64,000 nucleotides of DNA from Spiroplasma syrphidicola EA-1 (lineage in GTDB: Bacteria; Bacillota_I; Bacilli_A; Mycoplasmatales; Mycoplasmataceae). The stretch lies in the NCBI RefSeq assembly GCF_000400955.1, contig NC_021284.1:372001-436000 (forward strand). The letters run 5' to 3'. Below, piece after piece: positions 22,215 to 33,882 of the stretch. Made by a program: the position numbers and the translations under genes. The notes below the pieces were generated by a model. That model saw nothing but the letters and a program-made list of their open reading frames with translations, had not been told where the DNA came from and ran no database searches. Each line of letters begins with the position of its first letter. The first letter of the stretch is position 1.

Positions 22215-24860
22215 ATGAAAAAAGAATTAGCTAAAAAATATGATCCCCAAAATGTTGAACAAGATAAATACCAAGGATGAGTTGAGAAAGGTTATTTCAC
22301 CGCAAAAATAACAAAAGATAACCCATCTTTTAGTATTGTTATCCCACCTCCAAATGTAACAGGAAAATTACATTTAGGCCATGCGTGAGATACCAGTTTA
22401 CAAGACTTAATTATTCGTTATAAAAAATTAAATGGTTATGATACCTTATATTTACCAGGAATGGATCATGCGGGAATTGCAACCCAAGCAAAAGTTGAAG
22501 AACGCTTAAGAACGACAAAAAATCAATTGCGCCATGATTTAGGTCGGGAAAAATTTATTGATCAAGTTTGAGAATGAAAAGAAGAATATGCGCAAATTAT
22601 TCGTGACCAGTGAGCAAAATTAGGGTTAGCATTAGATTATTCAAAAGAACAATTTACCTTAAATGATAACCTATCGTCAGCAGTCCAAAAAGTTTTTATT
22701 GACCTTTACGAAAAAGGATTAATTTACCAAGGAAAAAGAATCATTTCATGAGATCCAAAACAAAAAACAGCGTTATCAAATATTGAAGTAATTTACCAAG
22801 AACAAGTTGGTAAAATGTATTATTTTAAATACTTTTTAGCGAATAGTACAACCGAATTTCTAACAATTGCCACAACTCGTCCCGAAACAATGTTTGCCGA
22901 TCAATGTGTTGTTGTTAATTCAACCGATGAACGTTATCAACAATATTGGCATCAACAAGTTATTAATCCCGCCAATGGGGAATTAATCCCAGTTATTTGT
23001 GATGATTATGTTGAAAAAGATTTTGGAACGGGAGCAATGAAATGTACCCCCGCCCATGATGCAAATGATTTTGAAATTGGGAAACGTCATAATTTAGCGA
23101 TGCCAATTTGTATGAATTTAGACGGTACATTAAATGAAATGGCGGGTAAATACCAAGGTCAAGATCGTTTTACGGCTCGTACTAATTTAGTTAATGATTT
23201 AACGGCCCAAGATTTAGTTGTTAAAATTGAAGACCATGTTCACCAAGTTGGTTTCTCTGAACGTAGTGGGGTTGTTGTTGAACCTTATTTATCAAAACAA
23301 TGATTTGTTAAAATGGATTATTTTGCTGACAAAATTTTAAAATTCCAAAGTTCAAAAGATAAAATAAATTTCTTTCCACACCGTTTTGATAAAACATTAC
23401 AAACATGAATGGAAAATATCCAAGACTGATGTATTTCTCGTCAATTATGATGAGGTCATCAAATCCCAGCGTGATATCATCGCGATGATGAAAGTAAAGT
23501 TTTTGTTGGAACAGAACCACCTAACGAAACTGATTGATATCAAGATGAAGATGTTTTAGATACTTGATTTTCTTCAGCGTTATGACCATTTACAACATTA
23601 GGATGAAACTGAAATGAAGAATTATTTAACCATTATTTCCCAACTAATGTTTTAGTTACCGGTTATGATATTATTTTCTTCTGAGTTTCACGAATGATGT
23701 TCCAATCATTAGAGTTCACTAATAATAAACCATTTAATGATGTTTTAATTCATGGTTTAATTCGTGATGAAAAAGGTCAAAAAATGAGTAAATCATTAGG
23801 GAACGGAATTGATCCAATGGATGTTATTAGTGAATATGGGGCTGATACTTTACGTTATTTTTTAGTAACGAATAGTGCCCCTGGTCAAGATTTACGTTAT
23901 TCGGAAGAAAAAATTAAAGCTGCTTGAAACTTTTTAAATAAATTATGAAATGCGGCGCGATTTGTCGAAATGAATCGTCCAACAGATTTTAAACCATTCA
24001 CTAACTATCAAAATGAAATTAAACCACTTATCGAACAACACCAAGAATCAATTATTGATTGTTGAATTTTATCAGAGTTGACTTTAACAGTTAAAGCGGT
24101 AAAAGCTAATATGGAAAAATATGAGTTTGTGCTAGTAGCAAAAGACTTATATGATTTTATTTGAAACAAATTTTGTTCATGATACATTGAGTTAGCAAAA
24201 GTTAATTTAGGAAGTGATAACCAAGAAGTTGTCAATGGAACACAGCAAACTTTATTCTTTGTTTTAAAACAAATTATTATTATGCTCCATCCGTTTGTTC
24301 CTTTTATTACTGAGGAAATTTATCAAACCCTAAATTTAAAACCATCAATTATGCTTGAAGAGTATCCGGCTTTTGCCTTTACTTATCAAACTAACTTCTT
24401 AAATGAAGTGGTAAAGATTACGGGTTTAATCCGGGAATTAAGAACGCAATATCAAATTCCAAAAACACAAGCCTTAAGTTTAATTATTAAAACAACTGGT
24501 GAACAAGAACAAGAATTAGCAACAGCTCTTGATAGTATTAATAAGTTTATTATTCGGTTAGTAAATAGTGATATTAGTAACGTTGTAACATCATTTGGAG
24601 AAAGTAAAGAATACATTGCGGTACCATTAGAACATTATACAGTTTATTTAAAAGCCGAAGGGGTTATTAATAATGAACTGGAAACATCAAAAAGAACGGA
24701 GGAATTAGCCCGTTTAGAAAAAGAAATTGCTCGTAGTAAAAGTATTTTAGAAAATGCTAATTTTTTAGCCAAAGCAAGTCCAGAAAAAATTAAAGTTGAA
24801 CAAGATAAATATGATGACTATTTAAAACAATATGCTAATTTAACAGCGGAGCAAGAATAA
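22215..24860 (+). CDS. valS: valine--tRNA ligase
   Basis: Charges tRNA-Val. The 881-residue class I synthetase has [14 protein letters not shown] (HIGH-type motif) near residue 50. It also has the editing domain ([28 protein letters not shown]), the [14 protein letters not shown] (KMSKS) motif near residue 517, the anticodon-binding part and a C-terminal coiled-coil arm ([19 protein letters not shown]). Length is normal for the family. There are about twenty TGA Trp codons. Expression is controlled by the T-box immediately upstream. trmFO follows after two bases. Confidence 0.97.
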
Positions 24861-24862
24861 GG

Positions 24863-26185
24863 ATGAAAAAAACAGAAATTAATATTATTGGTGCTGGCTT
24901 AGCTGGGACGGAAGCCGCTTATCAATTAGCAAAGCGCGGTTATTTTGTTAATTTATATGAAGTAAAAACAAAACAAAAAAATCCTGTTCAAAAACAAGAT
25001 ACTTTTGCTGAGTTAGTTTGTTCAAATTCTTTACGCAGTAATAGCGTTACAACCGGGGTCGGATTATTAAAAGCCGAAATGGCGCAGTTAGATTCTTTAA
25101 TAATTAAAAATGCTTTAGCTAACCAAGTACCAGCTGGTGATGCTTTAGCGGTTGACCGTGATCTCTTTTCTAATGCTATTACAACTTATTTACGTAATCA
25201 TCCTAATATTAAAGTCATTGATGAAGAAGTTGATGCGATTGATTTAACAAAAATAACAATTGTGGCAACAGGACCATTAACAACCCCAAAAATGCAAACA
25301 GCCTTACAAGAGTTAATTGGGGCCAATTATTTTTATTTCTTTGATGCTGCGGCCCCAATTGTTACCAAAGATAGCATTGATTTATCAAAGGCTTATTTTA
25401 AATCTCGTTATGATAAGGGCGATAGTGCCGATTATCTTAATTGCCCAATGACCAAAGAACAATATGATCATTGAGTTAATGAACTTATTAACGCTGAAAC
25501 TGTTGAACTTAAATCGTTTGAAAAAGAAATCTATTTTGAAGGTTGCATGCCAATCGAAGTAATGGCAAAGCGCAGTATTCAAGCGCCATTATTTGGGCCC
25601 TTAAAACCAGTGGGATTAGGGCAAAACAAGGATGAACGACCTTATGCCGTTGTTCAATTACGCCAAGATAATGCCGTGGGAACATTATATAATCTCGTTG
25701 GCTTTCAAACCAACCTCAAGTTTCCCGAACAAAAACGACTTATCCAATTAATTCCCGGATTAGAACAAGCAAATATTGTTCGTTATGGGGTGATTCATAA
25801 AAATAATTATATAAATACCCCGTTATTATTAAATGAGCGCTTACAGTTAAAAGAACATCCTAATGTCTTTTTTGCTGGACAAATTACTGGGGTGGAAGGG
25901 TATGTTGAATCTAGTGCTTGTGGAATTGTAACGGCCTTAAATGTTGTTAATTATTTGGAAAAGCAACCAGCTGTTATTTTTCCTAAAGAAACAATGCTAG
26001 GGGCTTTGATTAATTATATTCTGCATGCTGATCAAAATAACTTTCAACCAATGAAAGCTAATTTTGGGATTATTCCCCCGTTAATTGACCAAAAATTTAC
26101 TTCAAAGTTAGAAAAATATCATGCTTATGTTAAAAGAGCCCAAGATATTTTAGCTGATTTTTTAGGAAGAAATAAAATTAATTAA
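24863..26185 (+). CDS. trmFO: methylenetetrahydrofolate--tRNA-(uracil-5-)-methyltransferase TrmFO
   Basis: TrmFO makes 5-methyluridine at position 54 of tRNA using methylene-tetrahydrofolate and FAD; some Mollicute members modify 23S rRNA instead. The 440-residue protein has the FAD-binding [19 protein letters not shown], the [15 protein letters not shown] motif with its cysteine, a second conserved segment [15 protein letters not shown], and [19 protein letters not shown]. Length is normal. It starts two bases after valS with a GGATG start context and is probably cotranscribed under the T-box. A single short TGA Trp site lies at 25472. Confidence 0.95.
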
Positions 26186-26254
26186 GTTGAAAAAGCTCTT
26201 TTATTATTACTAAAAAAATAATAAAATGTATCCAGAAGCAAGGAGAAGAGAAAA

Positions 26255-27673
26255 ATGAATTTAGAATTGAACGCCTTAATAAATGGCGAAATGATTAATA
26301 ATAATGAATGACTTGAAATTATTTCCCCAATTGATTTAAAACCATGTGGAAGAGTACCAGCTTTAAAAGCGAACGAAATTAATCAAGCTTTTAGCGCTGC
26401 TCGTCAATCATTTGCAACATGAAAAAAAACAACTTTATTTGAAAGAATTAAACTACTAAAACATTGAAGCCAATTACTATTGGAACATAAAAATGAATTA
26501 GCAAAAATTATGGCTTATGAAGTTGGAAAGGGAATTAAAGATGCGGAAGTTGAAATTGAACGAAGCATTGAATATATTGACTATACAATTGAAGAAGCAA
26601 AACGTGTTCATCCAGAAACAATGACAGGAGATGGGTGAAATATTAAAAATAAATTAGGAATATTTTCCCGAATTCCAAAAGGAGTTATTCTAGCAATTTC
26701 ACCGTTTAATTATCCAGTAAACTTAAGTATTTCTAAAATTGCTCCAAGTTTAGTAATGGGAAATACCGTTGTTTTTAAACCAGCAACAAATGGTAGTTTA
26801 ACAGGGTTATTTTTAGCAAAATTATTTCATGAAGCAAAATTTCCAGCTGGCGTAATTAATGTTGTGACTGGTCGTGGTCGTGATATTGGGGATTTATTAA
26901 TTACAAACCCCGAAATTGATTTAATTTCATTTACTGGTTCAGTTAATGTTGGAAATCAAATTAAACAAAAATGTAATGGAAAAGAATTAGTCTTAGAATT
27001 AGGGGGAAAAGATCCAGCCTTAGTTTTAGGGGATGCTAATTTAGCTAAAACAGTTAAAGAAATAATGGCCGGGGCCTTTTCATACTCAGGACAACGTTGT
27101 ACCGCAATTAAACGAGTTTTAGTCGCAGAAGAAGTAGCTGATGATTTAGTTGCAATGTTAAAAACAGAAGTTGAAAAATTAACAGTTGGTTCACCGTTAG
27201 ATAATGCAACAGTGATTCCAATTATTGATGATAAATCAGCTGATTTTGTTCAAGGGTTAATTGATGATGCTTTAGCCCATCAAGCAAAATTAGTAACAGG
27301 TAATACGCGCCAAGGAAATTTATTAGCTCCAACATTACTTGACCATGTTACAACAGCGATGAAATTAGCATGAGAAGAACCATTTGGCCCTGTTTTACCA
27401 GTTATTCGTTGTAAATCACTTGCTGAAATGGTTAAAATTGCTAATGATTCTAATTTTGCGTTACAAGCAAGTATTTTTACAAACAATTTAGATCATGCCT
27501 TTTTAATCGCTGAGCAATTAGAAACAGGAACAGTAAACATTAATAGTAAATCACAACGTGGCCCAGACTCATTCCCATTTTTAGGAATCAAAGATTCAGG
27601 GCAAGGGGTGCAAGGAATTCGCGAAACGATTAATTCAGTAACCCGCTTAAAAGGATTAGTAATTAATTACTAA
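26255..27673 (+). CDS. gapN: non-phosphorylating NADP-dependent glyceraldehyde-3-phosphate dehydrogenase
   Basis: GapN oxidises glyceraldehyde-3-phosphate directly to 3-phosphoglycerate, producing NADPH and bypassing one ATP-forming step of glycolysis. The 472-residue aldehyde dehydrogenase has the general base in ELGGK (Glu248) and the catalytic cysteine in YSGQRCTAIK (Cys282). The spacing matches the streptococcal enzyme. The C-terminal GTVNINSKSQRGPDSFPFLG block is diagnostic of GapN over other aldehyde dehydrogenases. AGGAGAAG is the ribosome site. It stands alone between trmFO and a terminator. Confidence 0.95.
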
Positions 27674-27679
27674 ATAGAA

Positions 27680-27707
27680 AAAAACTGATTTGTTATCAGT
27701 TTTTTTA
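27680..27707 (+). terminator. terminator after gapN
   Basis: AAAAACTGAT and ATCAGTTTTT form a stem followed by a T-run directly after the gapN stop. Confidence 0.85.
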
Positions 27708-27802
27708 TTTTTAAGGAAAAAGCCTAAGATAATTTAGTTTTTTGCTAGATACTTTCTTTTTTAAATATTTATGATATATTATATTCATAAGTAGGTGAGA
27801 AT

Positions 27803-28135
27803 ATGGAACATAAAGATAGTAATATGACATTACGCGAAGAAAAAATTGAACAACGTTTAAATGAGCTAATGCAAACAGTTAGTGATATTAATTTAGATAT
27901 TAGTGATTTACAAGAAAGAGCTAGTTTAAAAAATAGCGCTGTCAAAGATGATTATGATAGCATTTCAGAAGAAGTTCAGGCTGTGGAAACAGAAATTTCC
28001 GAACTTGAATATAAGTTTACAATTTCAGAAATTTCATTGTACTTAATATTCTTAAACTTAAAATTATCATTTAATATTTTAAAAAATAAACTAGAAGTAA
28101 CGAATTATTTAATTAAACTATTTTACAATAATTAG
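27803..28135 (+). CDS. hypothetical coiled-coil protein
   Basis: A 110-residue protein, unrecognised. The first 75 residues are charged with heptad-like spacing of Leu, Ile and Val (EKIEQRLNELMQTVSDINL, EEVQAVETEISELEYKF), suggesting a coiled coil. The last 35 are hydrophobic (LYLIFLNLKLSFNILKNKLE) and may contact the membrane or another protein. GTAGGTGAG gives the ribosome site and TATAAT-like sequence lies just upstream. No TGA codon is used. It precedes the peroxiredoxin gene by 37 bases. Confidence 0.65.
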   Translation: MEHKDSNMTLREEKIEQRLNELMQTVSDINLDISDLQERASLKNSAVKDDYDSISEEVQAVETEISELEYKFTISEISLYLIFLNLKLSFNILKNKLEVTNYLIKLFYNN

Positions 28136-28172
28136 TTTATTTTTTTTATGGCAAAAGAAAGTAGAGGTTACC

Positions 28173-28616
28173 ATGATTAATTTAAAAACAACAAAATTAT
28201 TATTTTCTGATAATACTGAGCATTTATTAAGTGAGTTTCAACAAGAAAAAGGATATATTATTTACTTTTTCCCAAAAGCAAATACTAGTGCTTGTACCTT
28301 AGAAACAGTTGAATATAATAAACTTTATGACCAATTCAAACAAGCCGGTTATAGTGTCATTGGGGTTAGTCGCGATGTTCCAAAAAAACAACAACAATTT
28401 AAATTATCAAATAATATTGAATTTCCTTTAGTATGTGATGTTGATTCACAATTATGTAATACTTTTAATGTTTTAAAAGAAAAGAAAATGTTTAATAATA
28501 CTTTTATGGGAATTGAACGTAGTACTTTTATGCTTGATAATGAATTTAACATTCTACATGAATGACGAAATGTTAAAGCCGTTGAGCATATTAGTGATGT
28601 TTTAAAATTAATTTAG
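28173..28616 (+). CDS. thiol peroxidase of the Bcp/AhpC-TSA peroxiredoxin family
   Basis: Peroxiredoxins reduce hydroperoxides with an active-site cysteine. The 147-residue protein has FFPKANTSACTLETVEYN with the presumed peroxidatic Cys41, where the family's PxxxTxxC is present as PKANTSAC. A second cysteine pair lies at CDVDSQLC. The protein continues VIGVSRDVPKKQQQF and RSTFMLDNEFNILHEW, as in Bcp-type enzymes. Length is typical. The stop is TAG at 28614; a TGA at 28563 is Trp. Confidence 0.88.
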
Positions 28617-28653
28617 ATCGACAATTATTAAAAATTTATCAATGGGAGTTTAA

Positions 28654-30222
28654 ATGAAAATACTATCACAAAATGAATTAAAATTACGCTATGAAAATCT
28701 ATGAAAAGCAGTTTTCATCTATTCTTTGCCAACAATTTTTGTTATGACAATTTCAGCATCTTATCCATTAATTGATAAGTTGATTTCATTGTCGTTTGTA
28801 ACCCAAAATGTCCTTGATTATCAGCCGTATCTCGAATGATATAAAAATAATATTAGTGTTAATAATGGGATTTTATCCCCTCAAATTGCGAAAGAATTTG
28901 TTAATATTGCCACCCAAATATCTTCTCAAATTTATAACTTGTTATTTTCTTTTGCTGTTTTAACTGCTTTAGGAAGCTCTATTTCGTTTTCTTATCGTTA
29001 TGGGCAAGTTAACCGCGAAGAGGCAAAAATTATCTCTGGTAATTCCGTAACAATTACCTTTCTTTTTTCGCTTTTTGCTGGACTTTTTGTTTTTACGTTA
29101 GTTTTTCCAAAATGAGATAATATCATTATTTTTATCCAATTATCAAAAAAAGGAGCTTGAATTATTCAAGATTTGACTTGACGTTATATTTGACCAATGT
29201 TAATTGCTAGTCCCTTAATGTTTATTAACTTTTTATTATTAACATTATTAGGAGCCGATGGGAAAGGGAAATGAGCTGCTTTAATTACGGTTTTATCAAT
29301 TGTCACTAATGCTGTATTTGCCATTATTTTTGTTAAGGCCGGGAATTTATTATTAGAAGGGGCAATTTTAGGAACAATTGTTTCGTGAGGTATTTCAATC
29401 ACAATTAGTATGATTATTATTTATAAAAGTCAGGATTCATACTTACGTTTTCGTTGACATGATCTTTATACTTTGAAAAAAAATAATCTTAAAAAAATCT
29501 TTCAGTTAGGTTTACCATCATTTTTAAATAACTTAGCAATTGTTTCTGTCGCAATTCTTTCAGCAACGATGATTGCGTATTTACCTGGCCAAGTAGAACA
29601 ACGTAATCAGTATGGTTCTTCTATTTTACAGCTATATAATAGTGCGATAAGTCCCTGAATTATGCTATTTACTTCGGTTGCGTTAGGGATCAGTCAGGGT
29701 AGCAAATCTTTAATCAGTTATAGTTATGGAGCAAAGCAATATCATAAAATTTATCAAATTACCTGACGGAGCTTTATTTTAGTAACAGGATGATTAGTGA
29801 TTGTCTTTTTTGTCTGTCTTTTGTTTGCTCCTAGTTTAATGCGAGTTTTTGCCTTTCCCCCGGAAAGTGTTAATGAAGTTCGTTGATGGGTTATTTTGAT
29901 GACAATGAGCTTCCCTTTAGCAGGAATTTCTTTTACGGCAACAACGTTATTTCAAGGGATCAATAAAACAAGACTAGCAACAATTGTTTCATCATTACGT
30001 GCGATTATTGTTTTACCAATTCTAGTTATTATTGGCTATATCATTGCCCATGCTTTTGATGATGGAACAACTTATAGTAACTGGTATTATTTTTTAGTAA
30101 TTGGTCTTAATGACTTAATTTCAGGCTTAATTGTCGGGATTATTTTAGCTGTTTTCTTATCAAAACGTAAGAATTCGTTTTTAAAAAAACCAACCGAAAA
30201 AACGGAACAGCCTTTAATTTAA
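28654..30222 (+). CDS. MATE family efflux transporter, second copy
   Basis: A 522-residue paralogue of the MATE transporter at 17708. The two share the N terminus (LRYENLWKAVFIYSLPTIFV here), the LAxQISSQIYNLL-like stretch NIATQISSQIYNLLFSFAV, split here by description, and the later GASKSLISYSYGAKQYHKIY-type second-half signature (SQGSKSLISYSYGAKQYHKI). About twelve hydrophobic segments are seen. GGGAGTT is the ribosome site. Numerous TGA Trp codons interrupt it in standard reading. The substrate is unknown; the divergence between the two copies suggests different cargo. Confidence 0.88.
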
Positions 30223-30367
30223 AGGGTTTTTACCACCTGTCACCTTGGAATTTAGTATAATATTATATACTGTGGATATAATAAAAGCAAGAAAATTTAG
30301 AAATTTTTTGATTTTTGTAGTATAATATTAATGTACGGGTAAAAAATTAATACAGGGGGTTAAAACT

Positions 30368-31882
30368 ATGAACAATCAAAGCAAAGGTAACGAAAATGTA
30401 GGTGAAACAAATAATGGACCACTAATCAATAATAAGTTAGCTGATAATGCAAACATGGCCAATAATAAAGTAATGAGCCAAAATAATTCACAAACAGTTA
30501 CAAATATTGCGAATACAAGTACAGGGGTAAATAAAAATCAGGTGATTAATAATCAAGGGCCAAAGCCAGCACCAGGGCAAGTAATTGGTTCTATTAAGCC
30601 AGTAAGACCGGGTGAACCAATTAAAACAACAGTTGATAATAAAGCTAGTAACCAGCCAAGTGGCCAACCAGTAAAACCAATTGGGCCATCAAATCAACCA
30701 GGTCAGCCAATTAAGTCAAATCAGCCTAATCAACCAGCACAACCAGGTCAAACTAATAACAATGATTTAATTAAACAACTAATGCAAGAAAATCAAATGT
30801 TAAAAAATCAACAACAAAACAATATTGGTCCTGGTTTTAATAATGGTTTTTTAACACCATTATCTAATCCAATGCAATACCCAGGTCCAAGAATGCCAAT
30901 GATGGGTGATCAATATAATCAATTTATGGGTCAACAAATGTTTTCACCATTTGCCCAACAAGGTCATGGTCCAGGTTTTAACCAAATGGGTATGGCTGGT
31001 GGTCCTGAGCAATCAATTCACTTTAATAAACCAATTTATCAAGCTATTGTTTATCAACCTTATGTTTTACCACCAATTAATAATGGTCAACAGCAAAACA
31101 TGCAGGGGATGAATATGTATGATGTAAATCCTCAAAGTTTATCAATTAATCCATTAAATCTTGCTTATGGTCAACAACAAAATAATCCATATTATTTAAA
31201 TGCCCCATCAGCTAACCAATTCCAAACTGCTCCTGGATATCAACAACAACAGTATCCACAACAAAACTATTATCAACCTAACCAACCACCTGTAATTGGT
31301 CAAGATTCAATGAATATGGGATATAATTCACAACAATTTGTTCCAGAAAACCAAGGATATGATTTTGACAACTATAATAATGACAATTTAGCAACAGATA
31401 ATCATTTTGCAATTATGAATCCAGAATTATCAAGTAAAGAAGATTATATTGATCAATGAGATGATGTTAATAACATGGATAATGAATTTATTAATGATGA
31501 AGATCAATATTATTCAGATAATTATGAAAATGATGATAATTATCCAGCTGATTACAATGATGGTTATGATGAAGATTTAAATTCAGACAATTATGATGAT
31601 TTAGGGGCTGATAATTATGACGATTTAAGTCCAGAAAATGATGCTTTATTAACTAAAAAAGAATTAAAAGCGAGTGCTAAAGCAAAAAAAGTATGAGAAA
31701 GAGATCAAAAACGTGCCAATAAGAAGAAATTACCTTTATGAGCTAAAATTATCATTAGTTTATTAGTAATCTTAGTGGTTGCCGTTGGAGTCTTAACAAT
31801 TGTTTACTTTAATGTTCCGGCTTTCCAAGAAATTGTTAATGGGTGATTTGGTATTACAAAAACCTTTAACCCATGGTTCTAA
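30368..31882 (+). CDS. disordered Asn/Gln/Pro-rich tail-anchored protein
   Basis: A 504-residue protein of unknown family. Residues 1-150 are Asn, Pro, Gly, Gln and Lys-rich (QPSGQPVKPIGPSNQPGQPI). Residues 150-330 are Met, Gln, Pro, Gly and Tyr-rich (NPMQYPGPRMPMMGDQYNQF). Residues 330-440 are acidic with many Asn, Asp and Tyr (NDEDQYYSDNYENDDNYPAD). A Lys-rich stretch precedes one membrane helix at about 459-479 (IIISLLVILVVAVGVLTIVY), leaving about 24 residues outside ending NPWF. There is no signal peptide, so nearly all of the protein should face the cytoplasm. The composition recalls proline-rich cytoskeletal proteins of mycoplasma attachment organelles, but no homology is claimed. Confidence 0.85.
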
Positions 31883-31907
31883 AGATATTAGCAATAATAT
31901 CTTTTTT
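31881..31907 (+). terminator. terminator after the disordered tail-anchored protein
   Basis: AAAGATATTA, loop GCAA, TAATATCTTT and then T residues form an intrinsic terminator that begins within the stop codon. Confidence 0.88.
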
Positions 31908-31921
31908 ATGCATTAAAATAA

Positions 31922-31951
31922 TAAAAAAACTAGACAGGAGTATGTCTAGTT
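31922..31951 (-). terminator. terminator for the minus-strand 113-residue gene
   Basis: AACTAGACA and TGTCTAGTT form a nine-pair stem. On the minus strand the stem is followed by seven T residues (plus-strand A-run 31923-31929), so it ends transcripts coming from the right. Confidence 0.8.
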
Positions 31952-32052
31952 CATTTCTATTATATATAATTAATTTTATTTTATAAAGGGTTTAAAAATA
32001 TGAAAAATTTATATTAATTTTAGGGTTTAGTTGTTGTATTTTTTTAATTTAT

Positions 32053-32394
32053 CTATTTTACTGGTGGTAGTTGCACTACTTTAATTAAGAAAAATCATAA
32101 GACAAATCCCAAAATTACTAATAATGGACTTGTGAAGAAATTATTTTGTTGTTGAGAACTAATTTTTTTAGCAACAGGGGCCAAAGATAATTCTTGTTCT
32201 TCTTTTTCAATTACAACTGTTTCGCTATTATTGGTAATAGCATTATTTTCATTAATTTCATTATTAATAATAAAGGCTTGTTCATAATCATTATTATTAA
32301 AAATATTTCATAAAACTTGTGAAGTTGATTTTGGGGCAAACAGACCAAAAGATAGTTTAATTTTATATAAAATTTGGAAAAACTTTTTTTTCAC
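32053..32394 (-). CDS. small tail-anchored hypothetical protein
   Basis: A 113-residue protein visible only when TGA is read as Trp. It starts with GTG at 32394, preceded by AAAGGGGTG at the right distance. The N terminus is basic (VKKKFFQILYKIKLSFGLFA). The middle is Asn and Glu-rich (NNNDYEQAFIINNEINENN). Near the C terminus is one hydrophobic helix (PLLVILGFVLWFFLIKVV), ending QLPPVK. There is no signal peptide, so it would be C-terminally anchored, like its convergent neighbour at 30368. No family is recognised. A matching minus-strand terminator at 31922 supports it as a real gene. Confidence 0.75.
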
Positions 32395-32530
32395 TGTTGT
32401 CACCCCTTTGATAAGTTGATATTAACATAGACAAGATAAAAATAGCAATAGTTTTTTAATCATTTTAAGTGATTTTATTTACCAAATAGGGTAATATTGA
32501 ATAGTAAATTAACACTAAGAGGAGAGTATT

Positions 32531-33400
32531 ATGAAACAATATTTGAAAATGGTCGAATTTGTTTTAGCAAATGGCCAAGAAAAAGCAGATCGAACTGCAA
32601 CAGGAACAATTTCATATTTTGGTTATCAGATGCGTTTTAACTTGAATGAGGGGTTTCCGTTATTAACAACAAAGAAAATTCACTTTAAGTCAGTCGTTCA
32701 CGAATTATTATGGTTTATTGCTGGGGATACTAACATTAAATATTTAGTTGATAATGATGTTCGGATTTGAAATGAATGACCATATGAAAAATTTAAAAAA
32801 TCACAAGAATATAATAATGAAACATTAGCTGAATTTGTTGAAAAAATTAAAACTGATGGTGAATTTGCGAAACGCCATGGTGATTTAGGGCCAGTTTATG
32901 GTAAGCAATGACGTAATTTTAATGGTGTTGATCAATTAGCACAATTAATTGAAAATCTTAAAACGAATCCGTTTTCTCGCCGCCATATTATTAGCGCCTG
33001 GAATCCGGCGGAAATTAATGAGATGGCTTTACCACCATGTCATACATTAATGCAATTTTATGTGTCAGAAGATAAAAAACTAAGTTGTCAATTATATCAA
33101 CGTAGTGCTGATGTTTTTTTAGGAGTTCCATTTAATATTGCCAGTTATGCTTTATTAACATATTTAATTGCGCAAGTAACAGGCTTAGAACCTGGTGATT
33201 TTGTCCACAGTATTGGTGATTGTCACATTTATCAAAATCATTTAGACCAAGTAAATGAACAATTAACCCGAACACCGCGCTCCTTACCAACCTTAAAATT
33301 AAATCAGAACATTACTTCGTTGTTTGATTTTAAATATGAGGATATTAGTTTAGAAAACTATGATCCAGCCCCTTTAATTAAAGGAGCTGTTGCTGTCTAA
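32531..33400 (+). CDS. thyA: thymidylate synthase
   Basis: ThyA methylates dUMP to dTMP using methylene-tetrahydrofolate. The 289-residue protein contains [16 protein letters not shown]-like [13 protein letters not shown], the folate- and dUMP-binding [10 protein letters not shown], the catalytic cysteine in [12 protein letters not shown] (Cys170), and [18 protein letters not shown]. Length is normal. TGA Trp codons occur at 32768 and elsewhere. AAGAGGAGAG is the ribosome site. The stop overlaps the folA start (TAATG), so the dihydrofolate produced is handled by the next gene's product. Confidence 0.97.
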
Positions 33401-33882
33401 TGATTAAACTATTATGAGCAATGGATGAAAATCGTTTAATTGGGGCGGGTAATAAATTACCATGACATTTAAAAGAAGAGTTAGCCCATTTTAAAGCAAC
33501 AACTTTGGGAAAAACAATTTTGTTTGGTCGTAAAACCTATGAGGGGATCGGTAAAAAACTACCTGATCGTAAGATCTTTTTATTAACCCATCAAGAAGAT
33601 TATAAAATTGATGACGTTGATGTTGAAGTTATCAATAATTTTGATAATATTATAGAGAAATATAGTAAAAATCCAACAAATGAAATTTTAATTTGTGGGG
33701 GCAAAAAAGTCTATGAAGATTTTTTACCCTATGCAGATATGCTAATTATCTCAGAAATTAAAGGGCATTATGTTGGAGATACCTATTTTCCTGGCTTTGA
33801 TATAACCGCTTTTCAACAAATAAGTGAAGTTGTTAAACCCGGTTTTATTATAAAAGAATATATTAGGAAGGAAGAAAATTAG
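33400..33882 (+). CDS. folA: dihydrofolate reductase
   Basis: FolA regenerates tetrahydrofolate from the dihydrofolate left by ThyA. The 160-residue enzyme has MIKLLWAMDENRLIGAGNKLPWHLKEEL, described in parts: the nicotinamide-binding IGAGNKLPWHL loop, LFGRKTYEGIG, and ILICGGKKVYEDFL. It overlaps the thyA stop by one base and its own TAG directly abuts the ATG of plsC, so translation is coupled along the operon. Trp in the conserved LPW is coded by TGA at 33463. Confidence 0.95.

Noticed and set aside
30906-31112. A 68-residue frame overlapping the disordered protein in another frame
   Set aside because: It arises from the repetitive Gln/Pro/Asn codons read out of frame and has no ribosome site.
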